Shown here in pieces: positions 33,083-42,764 of a DNA stretch of 64,000 nucleotides. The position numbers were made by a program, and so were the translations under genes. Position 1 is the stretch's first letter, and the number at the start of each line of letters is the position of its first letter. This stretch comes from Lachnospiraceae bacterium (lineage in GTDB: Bacteria > Bacillota > Clostridia > Lachnospirales > Lachnospiraceae): NCBI GenBank assembly GCA_017634975.1, contig JAGBMJ010000004.1:1-64000 (forward strand). Direction: 5' to 3'. The notes under the pieces are model-generated. The model was not told the origin of the DNA and ran no database searches. It was given only the letters and a program-made list of their open reading frames with translations.

Positions 33083-35815
33083 ATGAACGAAAAGAGATTT
33101 CATGTTTGTATTCTTTCAGCGACTCTGACAGATCAGTTTTCGAAAGAATTGATCAGAGGAGCAATTACAGCTGCAAAACAACTGGATGTGAATCTCACCG
33201 TGATCCCGGGAAAGTATTTGGGGATTCAGGGCATTAATGATAGTTTTGAGGCATATTATGAGTATCAGTACAATGTATTATTCTGTTATGCAGCAAAAGC
33301 GCATTTTGATTATATTATTGCACCTGTCGGAACGATTGCTTATGCGTACAATAATGAATTACAAAAAGAATTTTTGGATCGATTTGCCGGAACCCCGGTA
33401 TTATGTGTGGCATCTGCAATAGAAGGTTATGATTGTCTGGAATTTGATAATTCTGCAGGAATAACCGCTGCCGTAAACTATTTGGCAGAACATGGAAGAA
33501 AACATATCGGCATAATGGCGGGAAGACCGGAAAATTGTGAATGTATCGAGAGATGTGAGGCCTATCGGAAGAGTCTTAAGGACAACGGGTTGGTTTTTAA
33601 AGACAGTTACCTGATGTACTGTGATATGTCTTATGATTGTCAAAAGGAAGCGGAGAGTTTATTGGATCGTAATCCGGAGCTGGATGCGGTGATATGCATC
33701 AATGATATCATTGCGTCTGTAGTTTATGATGTTATTCGGGAACGTGGAAAAATCATTGGCAAGGATATTGCGGTAACCGGATTTGATGACCAGTTCTTTG
33801 CCAGGGAAATGACTCCTCCGCTTGCTACGGTTAAAGCAGATGCGTTTCAGTTGGGAATGGAATCTGTTGAGAAAGCATATAATTATCTGAAAGGGATACA
33901 GGACGATAGGCATCTTGTTGGTACGAGATTTATTCCGAGAAAATCCTGCATTGATGAAAGCAGATTATCGGATGAGGAAAAAACATTATTTCAGGAGGAT
34001 ACGGATGGTGCAGAGATTATATCTGCTGCAAAACCAGAAAGGTATATAAAAAGAACTCACCTTGAGAATCTGTTTATACGGGATTCGCTGATGTTTGGAG
34101 GCAATCTGAAAGACAGCTATGCCGGCATACTCAAGAGACTTTGTAATATTGGCTCTGTAACCAGCTATCTTTATATACTGGAGGATCCGGTGGAGCATTT
34201 TAATGACTCAGAGTATGCAGGTAGCAGACAATGGTTGTTTAAATCGTATGCCTATGGTGCCAATTGTTTTAATATTCCGGAGAATGAGCAGAGAATGGAT
34301 ACCGGAACAGTCTTTGAACATTCATTGTTGGTATCTGATCGTACAAGAATTCTGATCGCTGCAAATCTGTTTTCGGCGGAGATGCAGTATGGTTTAGTGC
34401 TTCTTGAACCGGAAAATTTTGATTTCTTCGAAGAAATAGAGCTGATCACATACCAATTGAGTTCCGCAGTTCGTTCTTTGGATATTTTGAAAAATCTCAA
34501 CAATCTCCTTACAGATACAAGGCTTGCGCTTGCTATGGCAAATGATTATCAGTATATCTATTGTGTAGATATCGAGAACGGAAGTTATACACAATATGAA
34601 CGGGAAAGAACAGATAAGGATTTTGGCTTGAAAGTCAGGGGAGAGGATTTCTTTACGGACTTAAGAAAAGAATGCGACGAAAAGGTATATGATGAGGACA
34701 AAGTATTTTTTCAGAATATGTTCAACAAAGAGACATTTCTTAACGGCTTAGAAAAGGGGGAGTTCTTTGGCTTTGATTATCGTTATAAGAAGAACGGACA
34801 GTTTAAGTATCATCGTTTAAAAACCATAACAGGTACAGCTGAGAATCAGGGAACCGTATTCATCGGGGTTTCAGATATTGATCAGCAGAAGAGACAGCAA
34901 TTGAAGGCGGATGAAGAAAGGCTGAGATTCGCAAGAATATCCAATGCTCTGGCTGCACGATTTGAGATGATCTACTATATAAATATTGTAACGGGGGAAT
35001 ATATTGTTTATGCTTCCGGGAATAAGGACACAGAACTTTCGGTAATCGAACAGGGGGAGGATTATTTTTCCCAAGCGGTGAAAAATGCAGAGAAGTTTGT
35101 TCATCCGGACGACCTTGAAATGGTAAAAAAACATGTTCGCAAAGATAATCTGTTGCTGATGCTTCAGGAGGACGAATCGTTTTCTTTGTCCTACAGACAG
35201 ATCATTGATGGGAATATTCAATATATGAATATGAATGCGGTTCGCATGGCGGATGATGATGATTATGTGATTATCGCGGTAAACAATGTGACCGCTGCGA
35301 AACTAAGAGAATTGGAAATACAGGCAGAGCTGTTTACAGATCCGCTTACCAAGGTGAAAAACAAAGCGGCTTATACCAAGAACGAAACAAAGATGGACAT
35401 GCTGATCAGGGAAAATCTGTGCGGGGAATTTTCTGTTTTTGTATTTGATCTCAATGATCTGAAAAAGATCAATGACAATTTGGGACATGATGAGGGAGAC
35501 AAGTATATCCGGTCAGGTGCAAGATTAATTTGCGAAACGTTTAAGCATTCGCCTGTTTTCCGGATCGGCGGGGACGAATTTGCTGCAATTCTGACAGGAA
35601 ATGATTATGAAATCCGCGAATGTCTGAAGATGGATATGAAAGAAAAAGTTGCAGATAATATAAGAAACGGCAGAGTGGTTGTTGCCGCCGGAAACGCGGA
35701 TTATGTGAAAGGGCAGGATACCTGCCTGCTCGATGTGTTCAAAAGAGCAGATCAGGAAATGTATGCTGAAAAGCACAGATTAAAATGTGTATCCGATCCG
35801 GAGATAGGACAGTAA
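33083..35815 (+). CDS. LacI-type ligand domain fused to PAS-GGDEF
   Basis: A 910-residue cytosolic protein with a rare layout. Residues 1-290 are a periplasmic-binding-like fold of the LacI/GalR sensor type (LIRGAITAAKQLDVNLTVIP, AVICINDIIASVVYDVI, IAVTGFDDQFFAREMTPPL). There is no N-terminal helix-turn-helix and no signal peptide. Residues about 300-500 are an unassigned, GAF-like stretch. Two PAS-like repeats follow (YIYCVDIENGSYTQYE and MIYYINIVTGEYIVYA), then GGDEF after FTDPLTKVKNKAAY, with RIGGDEF near 828 and VFDLNDLKKINDNLGH. It therefore probably converts sugar binding into c-di-GMP. Two LacI repressors follow directly, 5 nt downstream. Confidence 0.88.
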   Translation: MNEKRFHVCILSATLTDQFSKELIRGAITAAKQLDVNLTVIPGKYLGIQGINDSFEAYYEYQYNVLFCYAAKAHFDYIIAPVGTIAYAYNNELQKEFLDRFAGTPVLCVASAIEGYDCLEFDNSAGITAAVNYLAEHGRKHIGIMAGRPENCECIERCEAYRKSLKDNGLVFKDSYLMYCDMSYDCQKEAESLLDRNPELDAVICINDIIASVVYDVIRERGKIIGKDIAVTGFDDQFFAREMTPPLATVKADAFQLGMESVEKAYNYLKGIQDDRHLVGTRFIPRKSCIDESRLSDEEKTLFQEDTDGAEIISAAKPERYIKRTHLENLFIRDSLMFGGNLKDSYAGILKRLCNIGSVTSYLYILEDPVEHFNDSEYAGSRQWLFKSYAYGANCFNIPENEQRMDTGTVFEHSLLVSDRTRILIAANLFSAEMQYGLVLLEPENFDFFEEIELITYQLSSAVRSLDILKNLNNLLTDTRLALAMANDYQYIYCVDIENGSYTQYERERTDKDFGLKVRGEDFFTDLRKECDEKVYDEDKVFFQNMFNKETFLNGLEKGEFFGFDYRYKKNGQFKYHRLKTITGTAENQGTVFIGVSDIDQQKRQQLKADEERLRFARISNALAARFEMIYYINIVTGEYIVYASGNKDTELSVIEQGEDYFSQAVKNAEKFVHPDDLEMVKKHVRKDNLLLMLQEDESFSLSYRQIIDGNIQYMNMNAVRMADDDDYVIIAVNNVTAAKLRELEIQAELFTDPLTKVKNKAAYTKNETKMDMLIRENLCGEFSVFVFDLNDLKKINDNLGHDEGDKYIRSGARLICETFKHSPVFRIGGDEFAAILTGNDYEIRECLKMDMKEKVADNIRNGRVVVAAGNADYVKGQDTCLLDVFKRADQEMYAEKHRLKCVSDPEIGQ

Positions 35816-35820
35816 AGGGG

Positions 35821-36852
35821 ATGAGACCATATAAGGACGTAAAACTGAAAGATATTGCGAATGCGCTGGGGATTTCGGTGGTCAGTGTATCGAATGCATT
35901 ACGGGGAAAAAGAGGGGTCAGCGATGAACTGAGAAAAAAAGTCTGTGAAGAGGCTAAGCGGCTAGGATTGGATCTGACCGTATATGAGCGGCAAATCGAA
36001 AAAAAATCGGAGATCGTCGAACATAAATATACCATTTCCATTGCCGTGATCGTTTCGCAAAGATATATTTCGATCGGCACCTCGTTTTATTGGCAGATGT
36101 ATCAGAAAACTGCGTATATTGCAGCCGGGAGAGGATGCATCACTACTTTGGAAATCGCAGATGATGAACATGAAGCAGTGGCGCCTTTGATTATACGTCA
36201 GCAGGAAGTGGATGGTGTGATCGTTATCGGACCGATGCGGGAGCCGTTTCTGAAAAGCCTGTTAAATGCGGCTGCTTGTCCCGTTGTTTTTATGGATCAG
36301 CAGATCGGATACGGAAAATATTCTGCCGTATTATCCGGGAATTATTACGGTATGTACCGCTCTACATACGAACTTGTTCTGGCGGGACATAAGGAAATCG
36401 GTTTTGTCGGAACACTTGCCGGATCAGGAAATATCATTGATCGTTATTATGGTTATAAAAAATGTATGCGTGAGAATGGTCTGAAAGTTTTAAAACAATG
36501 GGTTTTGTCGGACCGGAAAGGGAAAAATGAAATACCCGGGATAAAGTTGCCGGAGCACCTTCCTTCGGCTTTTGCCTGCAGCAGTGACTATGCGGCAGCT
36601 ATTTTGTATGATGCGTTAAAGGAGCGGGCGGTACGAGTTCCGGAGGATATATCGATTGTGGGATATGATGATTATTTGATCGGACATGAGTTGTCAGGTA
36701 AATTAACCACTTATCGGGTGGATTTGGAACGTATGGCGAAATGTGCGGTGAAACTGGTTCTTCGCGAGATACAGGATCCTATGACCTCCGGAGTGATCTA
36801 TGAGGTGGATTCGTATGTGATAAAACGGGAATCCGTTCGCAGGATCGTGTGA
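35821..36852 (+). CDS. LacI-family repressor 1
   Basis: A 343-residue DNA-binding repressor. The N-terminal helix-turn-helix reads KLKDIANALGISVVSVSNAL with the hinge after it, followed by a sugar-binding domain (DGVIVIGPMREPFL, AFACSSDYAAAILYDAL, ISIVGYDDYLIGHELSGKL). Start 35821 has AAAGGGG upstream and lies 5 nt after the GGDEF fusion gene; a longer frame would overlap it. It overlaps or abuts the second LacI gene. It probably controls the mannoside operon at 39-47 kb, but its operator was not identified. Confidence 0.92.
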   Translation: MRPYKDVKLKDIANALGISVVSVSNALRGKRGVSDELRKKVCEEAKRLGLDLTVYERQIEKKSEIVEHKYTISIAVIVSQRYISIGTSFYWQMYQKTAYIAAGRGCITTLEIADDEHEAVAPLIIRQQEVDGVIVIGPMREPFLKSLLNAAACPVVFMDQQIGYGKYSAVLSGNYYGMYRSTYELVLAGHKEIGFVGTLAGSGNIIDRYYGYKKCMRENGLKVLKQWVLSDRKGKNEIPGIKLPEHLPSAFACSSDYAAAILYDALKERAVRVPEDISIVGYDDYLIGHELSGKLTTYRVDLERMAKCAVKLVLREIQDPMTSGVIYEVDSYVIKRESVRRIV

Positions 36853-36875
36853 CTGCATATAATATGGGTGAAAAT

Positions 36876-37898
36876 ATGGAACAGAATGTGACAATGAGCG
36901 ATATTGCCAAGGCATTGGGGATCAGTACAGTAGCGGTATCAAAGGCTCTTTCCGGAAAAAACGGAGTAAGTGAAAATCTGAGAAAAGAAGTTTTTGAGAC
37001 AGCGGAAGAACTTGGATATGAACGAAAAGAAAAAAAGAAAAAAGGGAAAACAAGTGTTACGGTCGGCGTGGTCGTAGCGGATCGGTTCATGGCGGAGAAC
37101 AGATCCTATTATTGGCGGATCTATCAGGAACTCACATTTGCGGCAAAGCAGAAGCAGTATTTTACGCTTTTGGAAGTCATCGATCAGAAAGCGGAAAAGG
37201 CGGGGGAATTACCGAAACTACTGCAGGGAAGTATTGACTGCCTGATCGTATTGGGGGCTTTTTCCGGAAAATATCTGGATATGCTTAACAGAAAAGCAGT
37301 GGTTCCACTGGTAGGGCTGGACACCATTTACGAACAGATCAATGGTGATGCGGTGATAGCAGATAATACGATCGGGGGCTACCGTATGACGGAATACCTG
37401 ATACAGTCCGGGTATCACAGGATTGGCTATGTAGGTACCCTGAAGGCTACGCCAAGCATAGATGACCGGTATATGGGATATTGCAAAGCAATGTTTTTTT
37501 ACGGACTTTCCGTGCAGGAAGCCTGGCTGATCAAAGATCGTGATATTGAAAGCGGGAGAATGGATACCGAAGAGTGTTTCCGGCTGCCGGAAAAACATGA
37601 TATGCCGGAAGCCTTTTTTTGTAACAGTGACTTAAGTGCTATGATACTTATCGGTAAATTACGGGATAAGGGATTGAAAGTACCGGAAGATGTATCGGTA
37701 GTCGGATTTGACCATTTCCTGCCGGAGCCGTCGGAAGATCTGCAGCTGACAACTTATGAAGTGGATATCCGCGGTATGGCATATGAGGTAATGGAACTGA
37801 TCAAGGATCGTATGGAAAAACGGGATCGTCCATACAGGTTGCTGACGGTCCGGGGAAAAACGGTGAGTGGAAAAACGGTGAAAATCCGTAACGATTAA
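36876..37898 (+). CDS. LacI-family repressor 2
   Basis: A 340-residue repressor, paralogous to the preceding gene. The helix-turn-helix is TMSDIAKALGISTVAVSKAL, with the hinge KNGVSENLRKEVFETAEELG, then a ligand domain (DCLIVLGAFSGKYLDML, AFFCNSDLSAMILIGKL, VSVVGFDHFLPEP). Start 36876 follows GGGTGA; a GTG at 36849 and an ATG at 36864 are alternatives. It ends only 4 nt from the end of the convergent AraC gene, with no terminator between them. Tandem duplicates of this kind often recognise different sugars. Confidence 0.9.
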   Translation: MEQNVTMSDIAKALGISTVAVSKALSGKNGVSENLRKEVFETAEELGYERKEKKKKGKTSVTVGVVVADRFMAENRSYYWRIYQELTFAAKQKQYFTLLEVIDQKAEKAGELPKLLQGSIDCLIVLGAFSGKYLDMLNRKAVVPLVGLDTIYEQINGDAVIADNTIGGYRMTEYLIQSGYHRIGYVGTLKATPSIDDRYMGYCKAMFFYGLSVQEAWLIKDRDIESGRMDTEECFRLPEKHDMPEAFFCNSDLSAMILIGKLRDKGLKVPEDVSVVGFDHFLPEPSEDLQLTTYEVDIRGMAYEVMELIKDRMEKRDRPYRLLTVRGKTVSGKTVKIRND

Positions 37899-37902
37899 AA
37901 AT

Positions 37903-38802
37903 CTAAGTTTTTCGAAATTTACCGGGGGTCATCCCGGTATGCTTTTTAAAAATCCGGATAAAATTATTTGTATCATAAAAACCTGTGCGACTGCTGATCT
38001 CCTGGACTGTCAGGGAAGTATTGATCAGCAGTTTTTTTGCGTTGTTAATCCGAATACGATTCAGATCCTGCATCGGGGAAATACCGAAAATGGAACGGTA
38101 TTCCCTGCAGAGCTGGAAACGGCTGATACCCAGGCGGTCAGAAAAATGCTGTAGCGTATGAGGTTCATCGGAGTGATACAGGATAGCGTGATGCATTGTG
38201 TCCAGGTATCCGGGAGTGGCTCCGGATGCCTGTGAAAAGGTGCCATGTTCGTTACAAAGGGTTTTACAGTAAGTACTGAGGATCCGAGTAAGCAAAAGAT
38301 GCGTATCTAGAGCCTGCTCGGCGGAGAAATACTGCGGAATAGCGGACAGTTCGGTCAGTGTAAGGGGGGAACAGGAACGCAGTGCCGGATGGATCGGCTT
38401 TCCGACGGACAGATAATCTGAAAATACGGAATAATCGCCGCCGATGAAGCAGAATCGAAGGCTGCATGGAAGCATAACAATCCTGATACGAAAAGTCTGT
38501 GATACCGGTGAGGCAAAGAAGTGACCGGTAGCCACATTGTATTCAACAGGTTCACAATCGTTACCGGCCTGAATCAATACAGCTCCTTCCACACAGTAGA
38601 TGAGAAACAGAAAAGGTATGGGAGAAAACGTATATTCCTGCAGAATGGTAAGATTCTTTTCACAAGAGGCAACAGGATGGAGTAAATGCTCGGAAACATT
38701 CGGGTCATATGTATAAAGCTTTAACCCCAAAGGATCATCCGTAGTATTATCTCCAATCATCTGAATACTTCTGGTCAGAAGTGCAGAATCATCTGAATTC
38801 AT
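37903..38802 (-). CDS. AraC-family regulator
   Basis: A 299-residue regulator with a cupin-like ligand domain (residues about 40-150) and two helix-turn-helix units at the C-terminus (FSDRLGISRFQLCREYRSIF and EISSRTGFYDTNNFIRIFKK, ending HTGMTPGKFRKT). It is divergent from the GH130 operon, with about 197 bp between the start codons, and is the natural activator of that operon. AAGAGGGA precedes the ATG. Confidence 0.92.
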   Translation of the reverse strand: MNSDDSALLTRSIQMIGDNTTDDPLGLKLYTYDPNVSEHLLHPVASCEKNLTILQEYTFSPIPFLFLIYCVEGAVLIQAGNDCEPVEYNVATGHFFASPVSQTFRIRIVMLPCSLRFCFIGGDYSVFSDYLSVGKPIHPALRSCSPLTLTELSAIPQYFSAEQALDTHLLLTRILSTYCKTLCNEHGTFSQASGATPGYLDTMHHAILYHSDEPHTLQHFSDRLGISRFQLCREYRSIFGISPMQDLNRIRINNAKKLLINTSLTVQEISSRTGFYDTNNFIRIFKKHTGMTPGKFRKT

Positions 38803-38941
38803 GTATGTCCCTCTTTTTGAATAAGCAGTAAATGACAGTTATATGATATTTCTATTATCGTACAAGAATATATGATAAATGTCAATAATAGCATATTGAA
38901 AATTAATTTAAAAAGAAATATATTGAAGATAGTTAATAAAC

Positions 38942-38971
38942 CTGACAATATAGATTAAATTAACTTATGAT
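38942..38971 (+). promoter_or_regulatory. Possible mannoside operon promoter
   Basis: CTGACA (38942-38947), 18-nt spacer, TATGAT (38966-38971), about 28 nt ahead of the GH130 start. The weak -35 fits a promoter needing an activator. The region is very AT-rich and no clear LacI operator could be picked. Confidence 0.4.
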
Positions 38972-38999
38972 AATAGGGTTAATGAAAGGTGGTATGGAG

Positions 39000-40181
39000 A
39001 TGATACATAGCAGGTACTATACGGAAAAGGAAAAACAGGAGCGTTTGCTGGAAAGGAAAAATGAAAAAACAACGTTCTATAATGGTATATTTGATCGTTA
39101 TACCTGGCCGGTGATCACAAGACAGCATATTCCGTTGAGCTGGAGATATGATCTGGATATTGAAACCAATCCGAATTTCCAGGAAAGACTGGGGGTAAAT
39201 GCAACACTGAATTCAGGGGCCATACGGTTGAACGGAAAGAATTACCTGGTAGTTCGCATTGAAGGGAATGATCGTAAATCCTTCTTTGGAGTGGCGGAAA
39301 GTGAAAGTGGTATTGACGGATTTCGGTTTTGGGAGAAACCGATCCTGTTTGAAGATACCTGTCCGGAAGAGACTAATGTATATGATATGCGTCTGACGCA
39401 GCATGAGGATGGCTGGATCTATGGCGTGTTCTGTTCCGAGAGTCATGATGATTCTGTTAATGATCTTTCTGCGGCGGTTGCAGCCGCCGGGATTGTGCGG
39501 ACCAAAGATCTGAAAACCTGGGAGCGTCTTCCGAATCTGATCACCAGACGTTCTCCGCAGCAGCGAAATGTGGTTTTACATCCGGAGTTCGTAGACGGAA
39601 AATACGCATTTTACACACGACCGATGGACAGTTTTATTGATACAGGCAGTGGCGGAGGTATCGGTTTCGGGCTGTGCGATGATATCACGAATGCGGTGAT
39701 CGATGAGGAAAAAATACTGAGCAGGAGAAAGTATCATCAGATCACGGAGGCAAAAAACGGGGAATGCATCGTTCCGATCAAAACGGAAAAAGGGTGGCTT
39801 CATATTGCACATGGTGTGCGTAATACAGCAGCAGGGCTTCGTTATGTACTTTATGCCTATGCTACCGCAACAGATCATCCGGAGAAGGTGATCGCAGAGC
39901 CGGGGGGATTGCTGCTGGGGCCTCTTGGATGGGAAAGAACAGGGGATGTTTCCAATGTAGTGTTTTCCAATGGGGCGATCGTGAAGGAAAACGGAGAGAT
40001 TTACCTATACTATGCAGGAAGTGATACCAGGGTCTATGTAGCTACAACGACGGTGGAAAAGCTGACGGATTATATCTTCCATACACCGGAAGATGCAGGC
40101 AGAAGTGTTCTTTGCGTAAGACAAAGATGTGCAATGATCGATCGTAATCTGGAGATCTTGGAAAAGGAGGGATTGAAATGA
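39000..40181 (+). CDS. GH130_1 mannosylglucose phosphorylase-like
   Basis: Inverting phosphorylase with five-bladed propeller fold, 393 residues, no signal peptide. It most resembles 4-O-beta-D-mannosyl-D-glucose phosphorylase, which splits Man-beta-1,4-Glc with phosphate into mannose 1-phosphate and glucose. The general acid is Asp129 in [19 protein letters not shown]; the phosphate-binding region includes [15 protein letters not shown]. Start 39000 has AAGGTGG seven bases upstream; ATG 38994 is too close to it. The second GH130 gene overlaps its stop by 4 nt. In rumen bacteria the two types act in series on beta-manno-oligosaccharides. Confidence 0.88.
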   Translation: MIHSRYYTEKEKQERLLERKNEKTTFYNGIFDRYTWPVITRQHIPLSWRYDLDIETNPNFQERLGVNATLNSGAIRLNGKNYLVVRIEGNDRKSFFGVAESESGIDGFRFWEKPILFEDTCPEETNVYDMRLTQHEDGWIYGVFCSESHDDSVNDLSAAVAAAGIVRTKDLKTWERLPNLITRRSPQQRNVVLHPEFVDGKYAFYTRPMDSFIDTGSGGGIGFGLCDDITNAVIDEEKILSRRKYHQITEAKNGECIVPIKTEKGWLHIAHGVRNTAAGLRYVLYAYATATDHPEKVIAEPGGLLLGPLGWERTGDVSNVVFSNGAIVKENGEIYLYYAGSDTRVYVATTTVEKLTDYIFHTPEDAGRSVLCVRQRCAMIDRNLEILEKEGLK

Positions 40182-41200
40182 GGTATCAGATCGTAAACAG
40201 TCCGGCAGTTCCCAATATGCCATGGCAGGATGCACCACAGAAAAAGTCGGATATCCCTATGTGGAGATACAGTGAGAATCCCATCATCAACCGTAATCCG
40301 CTAAAAAATGTAGCCAGAATCTTTAACAGTGCAGTGGTTCCCTATCACGGAGCTTTTGTTGGAGTATTTCGAGGTGAACAAAAGGATGGAATCCCCTTTA
40401 TCTATTTTGGGAGAAGTAATGACGGGATTCATTGGGATTTTGATGAGGAAAGGATTTCCTTTATCGATGATGAAGGAAACGAATTTATGCCTAAGTATGC
40501 CTATGATCCGCGCCTGGTGGAGATTGACGGAACCTTTTATGCGATCTGGTGTCAGGATGCCTATGGTGCTGCGATCGGTATGGCAAAGACAAAGGATTTT
40601 AAAATCTGGACCAAAATGGAAAATCCGTTTCTTCCTTTTAATCGAAATGCCGTACTGTTTCCACGTAAAGTAGGCGGAAAATACATGCTGCTTTCGAGAC
40701 CTTCGGATAGTGGCCATACACCGTTTGGAGATATCTATCTTTCGGAAAGCCCGGATCTGGAATACTGGGGGCATCATCGGCATGTGATGGGAAGAAGCGA
40801 GAAATGGTGGGAGTCGGTAAAGATCGGGGCAGGTGCGGCGCCGATTGAGACAACAGAAGGATGGCTTTTGTTCTACCATGGCGTAACCGGAACCTGTAAC
40901 GGATTTGTATATTCCATCGGAGCCGCCATTCTTGATATCGATCATCCATCCATTGTGAAATACCGGTGCAGTACATTTTTGCTGACGCCCGAAGAATGGT
41001 ATGAGGAAAGAGGATTTGTGCCAAATGTATGCTTTCCTTGTGCTGCCATCCACGACAGTGAAACCGGCAGGATCGCCGTGTATTACGGCTGCGCAGACAG
41101 TTATGTATCATTGGCATTCACAACACTGGACCAGATCGTGGATTATATAAAGGAACACTCCGTTGTCCGGGAGTCGGACAGCGAAGAAGGAAAACAATAA
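40178..41200 (+). CDS. GH130_2 beta-mannoside phosphorylase-like
   Basis: A second GH130 enzyme, 340 residues, of the shorter group that acts on beta-1,4-manno-oligosaccharides or mannosyl-N-acetylglucosamine. Asp110 in [15 protein letters not shown] is the likely general acid. [20 protein letters not shown] and [20 protein letters not shown] are family blocks. It is translationally coupled to GH130_1 (ATGA). Together they would release mannose 1-phosphate from short mannosides after import. The subgroup does not fix the substrate: mannooligosaccharide and N-glycan core both remain possible. Confidence 0.87.
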   Translation: MRYQIVNSPAVPNMPWQDAPQKKSDIPMWRYSENPIINRNPLKNVARIFNSAVVPYHGAFVGVFRGEQKDGIPFIYFGRSNDGIHWDFDEERISFIDDEGNEFMPKYAYDPRLVEIDGTFYAIWCQDAYGAAIGMAKTKDFKIWTKMENPFLPFNRNAVLFPRKVGGKYMLLSRPSDSGHTPFGDIYLSESPDLEYWGHHRHVMGRSEKWWESVKIGAGAAPIETTEGWLLFYHGVTGTCNGFVYSIGAAILDIDHPSIVKYRCSTFLLTPEEWYEERGFVPNVCFPCAAIHDSETGRIAVYYGCADSYVSLAFTTLDQIVDYIKEHSVVRESDSEEGKQ

Positions 41201-41227
41201 ACAAAAACACAAAGAGGAGGACTCAAA

Positions 41228-42646
41228 ATGAAGAGGAAAGTAGCAGCAATGGTAATGTCCATGGTGATGGCAGTTTCTGCGATCGGCTGTGGATCTGCGG
41301 GGGAAACGGCTGCCGGAAACGGAAATGCTCCGTCTGCGACGGAGGACGGTTCAAAGGCCGGCGATAACACGGAGAACAGCTCGGGATCAGGTGCGTATGG
41401 TTCGATCATTCTGGGAGAAACCGGATCGGACATTACCACTACGATCAAATTCATCCACCACAAGACAGACCGTGAGCAGGACGGTACGATAGCAGGGTAT
41501 ATTGCCGAGTTTAATAAGACCTATCCGAATATTACCGTGGAAACCGAAGGGATCACGGATTATGCGGAAGATTCTCTTTTGCGGCTGCAGGGGGGCAATT
41601 GGGGGGATATTATGTTCATACCTGCGATCGATAAGGCGGAGCTTCCCAATTACTTTGAGCCGTGGGGAACGGTGGAAGAGATGAGTAACTATATCAATTT
41701 TGCCGGAGAATGGGCTACCGGCGGACAGAATTATGGTATCAGCTATATGGGAAATGCGCAGGGGCTGCTGTACAACAAAAAGGTATTTGCGGATGCAGGC
41801 GTGACAGAGCTTCCCAAGACCCCGGATGAGTTTATCGAAGCATTACAGAAGATCAAGGACAATACAAATGCGATCCCGCTCTATACAAACTTTGCTGCAG
41901 GCTGGACTATGGGCGGTCAGTGGGATGCATTTCTGGGTGCGATCACGACGGGGGATGAAACCTGGTTGAATCAGAAATTCGTGCATAGTGCAGAACCGTT
42001 TAAAGATAACGGCGATGGTACCGGAGCCTATGCGCTGTATAAGATTCTATATGATGCGACCGCAAAGGGGTTGATCGAGGATGATTATACGACAACCGAT
42101 TGGGAAAGCTGTAAAGGCAGGATCAATAACGGTGAGATCGGATGCATGGTACTTGGTTCCTGGGCCATCGTACAGATGAAGGATGCAGGTCCGAATCCGG
42201 ATGACATCGGATACATGCCGTTCCCGATCACGGTAAACGGAAAACAATATGCGACCGCAGGTGCGGATTACTGTTACGGTATCAATAAGAATGCAGATGA
42301 TACGAACAAGCTGGCAGCACAGATTTTTGTTAAGTGGATGGTTGAAGAGTCCGGCTGGTGCGATTTTGAAGGCGGGTATCCGATTTCCAAGAATGCTCCG
42401 ACATCCTTTGCATTCGATGGCGTGGAAGTTGTGGAAAATGCAGCGGCACTCGAAGGAGAAGAGGATTTTATGGGGGAAATGAATGCAGAATCGGATCTGA
42501 ACTTTAACAACGGTGGTGATTCTAAAGTGCAGGATATCGTTGTAAATGCGTTCAATGGGACCAAAACTTATGACGAGATCATGGCTGATTGGACAAAGAA
42601 GTGGAACGATGCACAGGAAGAACTGGAAATCGAAGTATTGTATTAA
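41228..42646 (+). CDS. Sugar ABC substrate-binding lipoprotein
   Basis: A family-1 extracellular solute-binding protein, 472 residues. The signal peptide ends SAIGC (lipobox), followed by a Ser/Gly/Asn-rich linker to about residue 60. The body has IAGYIAEFNKTYPNITVETE, MGNAQGLLYNKKVFADAG and the aromatic ligand-site pattern AAGWTMGGQWDAFLG. AGAGGAGGAC is the ribosome site. It delivers an oligosaccharide to the two permeases downstream. No ATPase is encoded in the locus, so it must borrow a shared MsmK/UgpC-type ATPase. Confidence 0.93.
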   Translation: MKRKVAAMVMSMVMAVSAIGCGSAGETAAGNGNAPSATEDGSKAGDNTENSSGSGAYGSIILGETGSDITTTIKFIHHKTDREQDGTIAGYIAEFNKTYPNITVETEGITDYAEDSLLRLQGGNWGDIMFIPAIDKAELPNYFEPWGTVEEMSNYINFAGEWATGGQNYGISYMGNAQGLLYNKKVFADAGVTELPKTPDEFIEALQKIKDNTNAIPLYTNFAAGWTMGGQWDAFLGAITTGDETWLNQKFVHSAEPFKDNGDGTGAYALYKILYDATAKGLIEDDYTTTDWESCKGRINNGEIGCMVLGSWAIVQMKDAGPNPDDIGYMPFPITVNGKQYATAGADYCYGINKNADDTNKLAAQIFVKWMVEESGWCDFEGGYPISKNAPTSFAFDGVEVVENAAALEGEEDFMGEMNAESDLNFNNGGDSKVQDIVVNAFNGTKTYDEIMADWTKKWNDAQEELEIEVLY

Positions 42647-42671
42647 GCAGTTGCTTCCTTATGTTTTGACG

Positions 42672-42701
42672 GGTCGGGGAAATCGGAAGATAACCCCGAC
42701 C
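42672..42701 (+). promoter_or_regulatory. Intercistronic hairpin after binding-protein gene
   Basis: GGTCGGGG (42672-42679) / CCCCGACC (42694-42701). There is no T-run, so it probably protects the upstream mRNA and lets the binding protein be made in excess over the permeases. A second small stem ACGCCG/CGGCGT follows near 42731-42750. Confidence 0.6.
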
Positions 42702-42764
42702 TGTTAAATAGACAGGGCAGTTGTGACAATGACGCCGGTAAAGGCGGCGTAGAAAAGAGGTTTT

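Noticed and set aside
33083..35815. Annotation of the fusion protein as a LacI transcription factor
   Set aside because: No helix-turn-helix precedes the ligand domain; the sequence begins at the first beta strand.
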